Under the pieces are notes generated by a model. It made no database searches. It saw only the letters and a program-made list of their open reading frames with translations, and was not told where the DNA came from. DNA of 64,000 nt from Pelagophyceae sp. CCMP2097 (taxonomy: Eukaryota; Sar; Pelagophyceae), in the NCBI GenBank assembly GCA_026770575.1, contig MU657182.1, forward strand, positions 229,034 through 293,033. The letters are read 5' to 3'. This document shows, piece after piece, positions 44,510-53,586 of this stretch (positions are counted from its first letter, which is position 1; each line of letters begins with the position of its first letter). The position numbers were made by a program, and so were the translations under genes.

Positions 44510-47500
44510 TCACGCGGCGTCGAGGTCGCGCGCCGCTTTTGCGAACGCGCCGGGTTGCGGCAAATCATCGAGTGCGCGCCGCAGAATCGAATGAGGCTTG
44601 GCCTCCAACTGCAGCGAAGGCGGCGGCCAGGGATCCGGCGGCGCCGCCCGGGAAACGTGCGGCGCGAAGGATCCGCGCGGCGCGTCGTTTTCGTCGTACG
44701 CGGCGGGCGGCGGCAGCGCGGGCCACGACCGCGGCGGCGCGCGCGGCGGGGCGTCCGAGTAGGCGTCCGAGTACGCGTAGGCATCTGAGGCGTCGTCGCG
44801 CGGCGCGCGCGGCCCCGCGAGAGCGCCGTAGTCGGGTCCAAAGTCAGGCGCGTCGAAGGCCGGTCCTACAAAGTCGGCCGCGCCGGACGCTGGCGCTGAA
44901 ACGAGCGCGCGGCCGGCCTCGTTGCCGACGAGCGCGAGCGCGCGGCCGGGCGTCGCCGTCGACGCCGCGTGGCGCAGGCCGACGACTTGGCGAGCGAACG
45001 CTTGCTGCTGGGCGAGTACGGCGAATCTCGTCTTTTCAAAGTCGGCTGTGCGGTGCGACAGCGCCTGCCGCTCCGCCGCACAGCGCCGCTCGATACCCTC
45101 GGCGCGCCTGCCGCGACGCCGTCAGCGGCCTCGAACCCGCAAAAAGGGTCCCGACTCACTCGAGCGCGTCGAGGCCACGCTGCAAATCGGCGTCGACAGC
45201 GGTGCGCCTATCGACGATCAGTCGATCGACGATGCAGTCGTCAACGAATCCAATCCATCGATGGAATTGATGCCATGCGGTATATCGATGCTGTCTTTTG
45301 GGGAGGCGGTCGTCTGGGTTTTGTCGCAGACTCGACGCGCGGGCGGCGCCCAGTCGTTGTCGCACCTTGCTTCGAGGTCCGCACGGTCGGCGCGGAGCTG
45401 GTCGAGGCCGCGCTGCGCGTGCGCCTGCGCGGCGCTCGCGCGCTGCGCCTGTTCCGCGGCGCGCTCCGCGGCGGCGTCGGCGGCGTCAAATTTTGGCTGG
45501 AGTGCCGCACGTTTCGTCGCAAACTCCAGCCGGTCCTCTGCGAACTTGTTCCGCGCCACGTCCAACTGCGCCGCCTCGCGCGCCAGCGCCGCGCGGCCGG
45601 CGTCGAGCGCGGCCGCATGGCCCGAGAGCCGCTCGCGCTCCCGTCTCGCCGACTCGTCGGCCACCGCGCGGCTCGCCGCCAGAGACCGCCGCAGCCTAAT
45701 CGACCGTGACGCGCCAAAGCGATAGGGCGACGAGGCGAGAAAGAAGGCGCCAAACGAGTGTTCGCGGGCGCGGCTTCGCACTCGTCGGCCTCGACGTCGA
45801 CGCGCCGTGCCTTGACGCGGTGCTCCTCTTCGAGCGAGGCGCGCTGGCCGTCGAGGCCCTTGGCAAAGGCCTCGCGCTCGCGCGCCTACGTGCGTGAGCC
45901 TCTTTTCTGCGTCGTGAGCACACACATCCGGCGACTGGGCCCGCATGCCCATCTCGTCCCCGGCCAGCTACGCACGAGCGCGACGCGGTCGTCGGCGAGG
46001 CGTACCCGGTTGTCGTCGAGGCGTCTATCTTCGGCGGCGACGCGCCGCGCCTCGAGCTCCGGCAGCCGCTCCAGCAGATTCTCGCACCGGCGCTCGGCAG
46101 AATCGATGGCCGCGCGCAACACAGACGCCTCGGCTGCCGCAATCGCAGACTCCTCGGCCCTGTCGGAGAGTCCGCCGACGCACCGACATTCTCTCGAGCC
46201 GTCCATTGGGCGCATCGACCGAGCCAGCCGCCTCTCGAGCGAGCACCAAATCCCCGAAAGGGCGACGCACGCTCGTTTCTCCTCGGCGGCGCGTTCCGAC
46301 GCGTTTGCGGCTGCTTCGGCGGCGAGCATGGCCGCGTGCGCCGCGAGCGCGTCGGCCTGCTCCACGCGTAGAGCGAGGGCCGCGGAGACGTCGTCGCGCG
46401 CCGAAACGGCCGCGTCGCGCGCCGCCGACGCCGCCGAGAGGCGCGCCTCGAGGTCTTTGCTCAAGGCAGTCGCCACAGCGAGCCTAAAGGCCAGGTTTGT
46501 GTCGTTCGCCGGGCGGCGTACGCCATTCAAACGTACGCGCGGGCGGCGTCGCGCGCGCCGTCTAGCGCCCCGTGCAGCTGCGCCTCGTGTTCTTTCCCTG
46601 CGTTTCAAAGGCGTCGCAGCGGCGGTGCGACGCAGCCGCAAGCGTGAGGGTTGGGCGATGGCAGATCGGCCACTTTCAAGTCGGGTGCGCCTCACGTCGT
46701 TGCATCGCGCGCTGCTGCGCGAGGCCGCGCTCCGCGGCGCGCTGGTGGCCCTCGCGGCGGTGCTGCCGCTCGCCGTGGACGAGGTCGACTTCGAGCTGCT
46801 CTAGAGCCGCCTAAGTGGCAACGTGAGCGTCGCTCCGGAAAGCACCCGTGACCGTCCGGAAGCACCCGTCTTCTTGCGACGATGCGTATTGTACGACGAT
46901 GCGCGTCCTCTGGCGTGCGTCGATCCACCGGCTGCCGCAAACGCGGTTGGAATTCCTGTGTCGTCAAGAGTGGCGCTGGGCGGCGCCTCGAGCGGCCCGC
47001 GCGCGGCGTGGCTCTCCGGTGCAAGTTTCGAAATCTGCGACCGGAGATCTGCCACCTGCTGCGGGAGCCGCGCCGAGCTCGCCAGAGCATGCAGCAGCGC
47101 GTCGAGCGACGGCGGCGGCGGCGGCACGGCGGCCGCCGCGGCCCGCGCGCCGGCGGCCGCGCGGCTCTTGACGCGAGCAGAGGCGACGGACCCCTTTTCA
47201 AAGTCCGACGAGTACGCCATGGACGACGCGGCGCTCGGTAACGCGCGCGCCCGAAATGCGGCCGGCCGCGCGGGGGCCGGCGCGGGGCCCTGCGGAGCGC
47301 GCGTCACAGAGGCCCGGTGCGCCGCTCTCTTCGATCTCAAAGGTGCACGGCGCCTGCTCTCAGAGCGTGGAGTACGCACCGTCGACTCGTTTTCGAAGTC
47401 GTCCCCATACGATTTTGCCGCCGAGGGTTCAAAGTCCTCAGCATACGACGCGCTCGACTGCAGCGCGTCGGCGTCGGCGTCAAAGTCTTCAGAGTACTCG

Positions 47501-48028
47501 GCCTCGTCGTCCGTCGGATTCGGCGTCGCGTCGTTGGCAAAGGGCCGCCGCGGCGCCGACGTGGCCTTGCGACGAGAAAACGTCACAGAACGTTTCGAGA
47601 CTTCAAGATCTGATGCCACAGAGTCCACCGACGACGCCGCGAGCCTGCAAAGCCAGCGGTCGACGAGGCCCGCGAGGCACGCCCGCGCGGCTGGGGACCG
47701 CGCGGCTGGGGACCGCGCGGCCGAGGACCGCGCGGCCGGGAACTGCTCGGCCCTCGCCCGGACGCCGCACGGCGCCTCTGCGCGAGGTGCTGCGGCGTGC
47801 CTAGACACGCCATCCGTGCCGCGTCGGGCGGCGCCGCGGCGTCCGGGCCGCGCGAGCCCCGGCGAGGACCGGGCAAGGGCTCACGAGTAATAATAATAAA
47901 AATAATTTAGGAATCACGGGGCGGAAGGGCTCACGAGTAGCCAGGCGCGCCTTGGACGTCGAGCGCTCGACGGACCCGGCGAGCGACTCGTCCAGCTCGA
48001 ACGATCCCTCGTACGTCGGCGACTCCAT
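44510..48028 (-). CDS. Coiled-coil protein with EDF-type acidic repeats
   Basis: Minus-strand multi-exon gene from MESPTYEGSFELDESLAG at 48028 to a TGA at 44510-44512. The N-terminal part has spaced YSEDF/YAEDF/YGDDF/YSSDF motifs (about 47480-47215), then a long Ala/Arg/Glu-rich coiled coil (for example LRAAIDSAERRCENLLERLPELEARR; LDAGRAALAREAAQLDVARNK). A Pro-rich C-terminal part follows (PPRSWPALPPPAAYDENDAP) and the end is AFAKAARDLDAA. The layout recalls centriole or transition-fibre coiled-coil proteins such as FBF1, but this is only composition. Introns are numerous and only partly resolved; around 45180-45310 an ATCGAT-rich, lower-GC stretch is probably intronic. Confidence 0.45.
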
Positions 48029-48184
48029 CGCGCTGAAAGGCGGCCGCGCGACCGGAGACAGGACCGCCGCGGGCCGGCCTAGGCTCGGTCGTTCCGATCG
48101 GGGTTCGGTCACTTTGGCGATCAACCGCCGGCGCCTTGCGCTCGATCGGACGGCGTCCTTGCGAGACGATGGTCGTCGTCGACT

Positions 48185-49308
48185 TTATTTAAACAGGAGG
48201 TATGCGGTACAACGGATGATTGCCTCATCCACCTCGGTGGAGGTAGACCCCTTTGCCACGGCGAGCTTGTACAAGCGCAGCGCCTCGATTTCATCTCGCA
48301 GAACGCCATGACCGAATTCATAAGCCATGCCGAGTAATTAGAGTGCTTGTGGTTGGCCTTGCGCCGCGGCGAGGCGCCACCACCGCGCGGCTTCCTCGTT
48401 CGACTGCGCCACGCCCTCGCCGTTGCGGAACATGAGGCCAAGAGATACCTGAGCATCAGGATATCCTTGGTCGGCTGCACGTCGATACCACTGCGCGGCG
48501 GTCGTGTAGTTCATCCTGCCGACCCCCCCCTTCGTGTAACACGCCCCCAATAAATTCTGAGCTTGTGGATGTCCTTGCGCCGCCGCGAGCTTGTACAGCT
48601 GCAACGCCCGCTTCAAGTTCTTCTTGGGACCCATGCCACCACAAGAGTACTCGATTCCGAGCTGCACCTGTGCCCCGGCGTCGCCCTTGTCCACGTGCTT
48701 CTGCAGCCGGCACAGATACTCGGCAGCCGACGCGTAGGGCGCGCTTCGGCACAGCGGGCAGCGGTCGTCGTACTCTTGCACTTGACGTGGCACGCCTTAC
48801 ATAAGGTGCTGCAGCAGCACTCGCAGAATGCTCGTTCGACCGCAGAAGCTGGAAGCAGATCGAGGAAGATGGCGCACGTGCCGTGCCAGCCCGGCGTGCC
48901 GTCATTCGTCGTTGCCGTCCGACTCGGAACAGCCGGGAAGCGCGCTGCCGCCTTGGAAGCCGGCGCGACGTCCTCGACGAAGACGCTTGTTCGCGGTTCC
49001 GCCTCGGTCTCCTTCAGGTCCAGCTCCTCCGGCATGACCGAGTCGAGGAGGCCATAACCCGGCACGAAGTCCTCGACAGCGAAGTTTGTCCCGGGCGCCT
49101 CCTCCTCGGTCTTCAGGTCGAGCTTCTCCGCGAAGAGCGAGTCGAGGCGGTCTTGGAAGTCCGCTGCGAGCTGCTTGCACTGCGTCTTGTGCCCGCGCTC
49201 GCGCCAGTCTACGACCTGGCACGCCTTGGAGCAGTAGTGGCGCGACTTGCACTTGGTGCAGTGCGTGCCGCCTGGCGCGTCGCAGACGCAGCACGGCTTG
49301 GGGGCCAT
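48185..49308 (-). pseudogene. Decayed MYND - RING - Sel1 protein gene
   Basis: Relative of the gene at 15749-16789. From MAPKPCCVCDAPGG at 49308 it has the MYND finger (HCTKCKSRHYCSKACQ) and a RING-like part (CAIFLDLLP, CECCCSTLCKACHVKC). The frame then breaks by one base near 48785: the intact copy reads KCDEYDKRCPLC, this one needs a shift to reach EYDDRCPLCRS. Sel1 repeats follow in the new frame (AQVQLGIEYSCGG, AQNLLGACYTKGG, AQVSLGLMFRNGEGV). A TAA at 48338-48340 stands where ALSNLGECY is expected; in frame beyond it the last repeat continues to TAA at 48185. Two independent lesions argue for a pseudogene rather than a base error. Confidence 0.78.
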
Positions 49309-49447
49309 CGCCCGTCTGGCAGGTGGCAACGTGTCGCATGCTTTAGACTTGATCAATTGTTGTGAACGTCCCGAAGTCGCCGAACAGATCTCCCCGCCGA
49401 CGAGTTTTGCGCCTTTGTGCCGTCTCTGGTGCGCGCGCTTCATCCGG

Positions 49448-51201
49448 ATGGCCGGCGAGCATGGCCACATGGTCTACGAGGACGAGGACGACTCGCTGCA
49501 CTTTCTGCCGACGATATCTAACGACGCCAACGAGATCGTCCCCGGCCTTTGGCTGGGCGGCGAGGGCAACGTCTCGGACGTCGTTTGGCTGAAGCTCAAC
49601 GGCATCTCGCGAATCATCACCATCAACGCCTACGCCCTCGAGGGCGACGTCTCGCACCTGTCGGCGGCGCTTCAACAATGGCACGCGGCCCATGTGAAGG
49701 TCACGTACATCCACGCGCTAGACACGCCTACTCAAATGGTCCGAAAACGCGCCAAAAACCGCGCAGAGTCGAGCGGGCAGGGGACACCCACGGAGTTCCC
49801 CCGCCTCCCGGTCACGGACTCACGAGCCCGCGCTCCGCCCTCGTGTCACAGGTCGTCCAACACTTTGGCCCGGCGTTGAAGGTCGTCAACGACGTAAGCG
49901 CCCGCGCCCGCACGAACCCAAACCCAACCCTTGATGGCCCCCGGCGCAGGCTCTGGACCGCGGCGAGAAGGTCGTCATTCACTGCGGCCGCGGCATCTCG
50001 CGCTCCGCGACGCTCGCGAGGACCCGCGTCCGCCGCGCGCGCGCGAGAGGATGCCGCGCGCGCGCGAGAGGCCGCCGTGCACGCAAGAGGCCGCACGCGC
50101 ACGCGAGAGGCCGCCGCGCGCGCGAGAGAGCGCCGCGATGCGTTTCAAACGGAGCGTTCTGGAGCGTTCTGGAACGACTCGCTGGCCCCCGTTTGACGCC
50201 AGCGATAGGTCATCTCGACGCTGATGCACCGCCTGCGCCTGTCGTACACGGACGCTTTTGCGCTCGTCTCGGCGAAGCGGTCGTGCATCTACCCAAACGT
50301 GTGTGCCAAAACGCGCGCCCGCCGCGCAAACGAGCCGCGTGCAGGTCGGCTTCCAGCTCCAGCTCTTCCTCTACGAGAAGCACGGCGCGGACCCGGTGCG
50401 TTTTCGGCGTTTGGAGGCCGATGCGCCCCGGTCGCGGCCCCCGCGCCAAGCTCCATGCCCGTGCGCAGGCGGCGGCGGAGAAAGCGTCAGTCGAATGCGC
50501 CCTGCGCGTCGCGCCGTCGCCGACGTGTATCGCTGGCCCGCGGGGGCGTGTGCCTCGGAGGCGGCGTCGACGCGGCGCTTAGGTGCGCAAGCTTCAACAT
50601 TGCGGCCGAGGTCATGATCTCGATTCAAAAGACGCTTCAAAACGTTGAGGAGCAGATGGACTCTATGTTCAACGACGTGCGTCCCCCTCTTGCGCGCGCG
50701 GTCCGGAAAACGGCCGCAGGACGCACTCTGCGACGACGCGGCGCGGTGGCTGGATTACGGCTTCTTCTTCCAAAACTGCCGAGAGTATCTCGGACACGTC
50801 GACATCGGCCTGCCGCATAAACTCATGGCGCGCGTCGACGACGTCGGCAGGCGCCTCCGCAACCTCGGCTTGGTCTTCGACGGCAGCGGTGCGTTGAAAG
50901 CCCAAGCAGAGAGGCGCTCGGACGCGCGTCTCTAGGCGTCGACATGGCCTTGCGCGTCGGCCGCGTCATGGACGTCTGGCACGGCCTCACGGCGCGCATG
51001 CTCGCCGCGGAGAACGCACCGCCCAGAACCGACGCCGGATACGTCTCCCGGCTCAACGCCCCCGCCGTGGCCGCGCCCGCCGAGGCCGAGGCCGCGCTCG
51101 CGCCCGCCGAGGCCGAGGCCGCGCCCGCGGCCGGCGCGGCGGCGGGCGCGGACGGCGCCGCCGAAGACGCGGACAGGGGGAAGCGGCGACGCTTCTCCTG
51201 A
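49448..51201 (+). CDS. Dual-specificity protein phosphatase with extra C-terminal region
   Basis: DSP/tyrosine phosphatase fold: EIVPGLWLGGEGNVSD, a general-acid loop region YIHALDTP, VVQHFGPALKVVND, then the active site VIHCGRGISRSATL (HCxxGxxRS, with the nucleophilic Cys and Arg) joined to VISTLMHRLRLSYTDAFALV and CIYPN/VGFQLQLFLYEKHGA. The join after SRSATL uses a GC donor (intron 50016-50208). Downstream exons (about 50590-51201) encode FNIAAEVMISIQKTLQNVEEQ, LDYGFFFQNCREYLGHVDIGLP and GVDMALRVGRVMDVWHGL, then an Ala/Glu repeat and a KRRRFS end. Whether these belong to the same transcript is likely but unproven, since one junction near 50400-50580 is not clear. Start at 49448; 49469 is an alternative. 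Confidence 0.78.
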
Positions 51202-51531
51202 CGCCCGCGCGGCACCTGGGCCTCTCGTAAAGGCGTACAATGGAGTGCATCTCCCGAGCCGGGATGACGCGGTCGCACTTCAAATCGGGCAACGGCATGG
51301 AACCCGGGAGCGAACGGGACCCATCCAGGCCGCGCGAGCCTCCGATCCGCTTGGGAGCTTGTACGACGCGCACGAAACGCGTGTCATCGTGGCTTTCGAA
51401 GACAGGACGTGACAGGAAATCCGCGTCGCAAAATTTCTACCAAATCTTTAGTTATATCCGTTGAAAAGTCAAAAATACAAATTCAACAAAAGTGCAGGCC
51501 CTCTCATCGATCGCCAAAGAATATGGCCGTT

Positions 51532-51785
51532 GGAGGCCCCTGTGCCCCGACGGGCCCACAGATCCTGCCTCTTAAGCATCGAACAGCATAGTTGACGTAC
51601 TAAGAGGCCATACGACCCTTAGGAGGCAGGAAATTCCGCCGTTCCATCGATTTGGAAAACGACCGTTTTGCAGCCTGCCCCGGAGGCCCCTGTGGCCCCG
51701 ACGGGGCCGCAGATCCGGCCTCTTAAGCATCGAGATGTCTAGTTGAGATGTTTAGAGGCCGCACAGCCCTTAAGAGGCAGGAAAT
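51532..51785. repeat. Duplicated about 103-bp hairpin-bearing unit
   Basis: Two units (51532-51634 and 51682-51785, period 150 bp) share GGAGGCCCCTGTG, CCTCTTAAGCATCGA and GAGGCAGGAAAT. Each has complementary CCTCTTAAG and CTTAAGAGG-like arms, so a stem-loop could form. They lie in AT-richer DNA that holds no gene (51202-52430). Confidence 0.7.
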
Positions 51786-52850
51786 ACGACCGTTTTGAGT
51801 CACAGTGATGCACTTGGCAAACGCGGTTTTGAGCAAGCCTCCCGCCCAAACGACGGCTCCGTCGCCGTTCTAAGTGGGCGCGATCTTCAAGGTAGACGAT
51901 TCCTTCCAACCGCGAACAATGTCGCCGCCGCGCCCAGGGCTCTATGGACCACGCGGCCCTCCATGGTCTCTCGTGAGAAATCGCCTAAAAAAAATTTGCA
52001 TGTTCATATGCAAATTATCATTCAACTGATCCTTTCAAAAGTTTGGGGGTAATTCTAAAGTTTAAAAGATGTTCTAAATATTTTAAAGTCGGTCCAAACT
52101 CCTTTCAACGGACATTTAACCTAAGGAACTGGTAGAGAAAAAGGGTCCAAGAGTTGGAAACTTCAAAATTAATGCCGAATCGGGGTTCTCTTCGGAACTC
52201 AAAACTTCAAGAACCGAAATTTGAATCATTGTGACGTATTTCCTTAACATAAATGTTTTAATGTTCTGGTGTATAAATGATAATGTAATACCAGCTCTCC
52301 ACATGTATAATTGGTTTTGCCAAACCGTGACTTCTGAGCGCAAACTCCACATTGCGCGCGCCGTCGGACTCCAACACACTCCGACATTGGAAAGAGTTCG
52401 TCGCGTGCCTACGAACCACCTTATGTGAAACCGACAGCACCGCCCAAGCCCCGTGGACCGCGCGCCGCCAACTTCGAGGATTGCACTTTTCCGTCCCGGC
52501 GGCCGTCCTCACTCCGTAGCGCACCGTTTTCGCCGCGCATAGGCCCACGAGAACCGCGCCGCCGCCCTCCGCGCAGCCGCATCGGACCGCCGCCGAGCTG
52601 CGCCGCCGCTTGCGCCGCGCGCCAAGAAAACAATCTCCGCGCGCGAGTCAAACATTTCCGTGATAGCCAAAAATTGACACTCCGCGACCCGGCCACGGGT
52701 CCACAGACCGGCTACGGGATTTTTAGAACGCGCGTTGGCTACGACTCGGTCGGTCCTAGGGCGTGGTGCATCAAAGGTGGCGATAGCGCGTTATTTTTTG
52801 GTGGGTCCAACCGTGTGGAACTCTGGCAATTTCCTATCGCGTTAGTTTAA

Positions 52851-53290
52851 GGGGGGGTCCGGGGGGTCTCCCCCCGGCACCCGCGAGAGTCCGGGGTCGG
52901 CGGACGGGCCTTTGCCACTGGGGTCGTCGCCGCGTGGCAGTAGGGAACTTCAGCCACTGGGGTCGTCGCCACGAAGCAGTAGTACCAGGGACAACGCAAC
53001 GAGGACAACGCTTTGAGCCGGTCGCGGCGCGCGCGCAACGGACGTTTTGAGCCGGTCGCGGCGCGAGCGCAACGGACGCCGCCCGAGGAGCGGAGCGACG
53101 AGGACAACGCGACGAGGACAACACGACGAGAGGGGGGGGTCCGGGGGGTCTCCCCCCGGCACCGCGAGAGACAGTCCGGGGCCGGCGGACGGGCCTTCGC
53201 CACTGGGGTCGTCGCCGCGGGGCAGTAGTACTAGGGACAACGCGACGAGGACAACGCTTTGAGCCGGTCGCGGCGCGCGCGCAACGGACG
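52851..53290. repeat. Nested GC-rich duplications
   Basis: Two long units (52851-53044 and 53133-53290) share GGGGTCCGGGGGGTCTCCCC, GCCACTGGGGTCGTCGCC and TTTGAGCCGGTCGCGGCGCG. Within the first unit the CACTGGGGTCGTCGCC box and the GAGCCGGTCGCGG box are themselves duplicated. The 51202-53586 spacer contains no supported gene. Confidence 0.75.
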
Positions 53291-53586
53291 CCACCCAAGT
53301 CGTGACGCCACAAGTCCGAGTGGCATCGCGATCGCAGCCCATCAAACGGTCCGTCCCGGACAAAAATTACAACCAGCCCGTCCCGGACGGAGATTCTAAA
53401 CACCTTCCATCGCCCGTCGCGCCCTCCACGGGACCCCTCCGAACTGACTACCCTCGCCCACGACCGACCTACCCTCGCCCACGACCTCATCGAATCCCTC
53501 TTATACACCAGCTCCGAAGCCCGGCGACCCCTATTTGTAGGAATTCTCAAGTTGGAAAGAAGTCATCCAACGTGGCGAGAACCGTC

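Noticed and set aside
45180..45310. ATCGAT-rich palindromic stretch as a regulatory element
   Set aside because: It lies within the coiled-coil gene, most simply as an intron, and has no counterpart elsewhere in the window.
52421..52696. Minus-strand frame MAGSRSVNFWLSRK...
   Set aside because: Basic, low-complexity product with no homology features beside a repeat-rich spacer.
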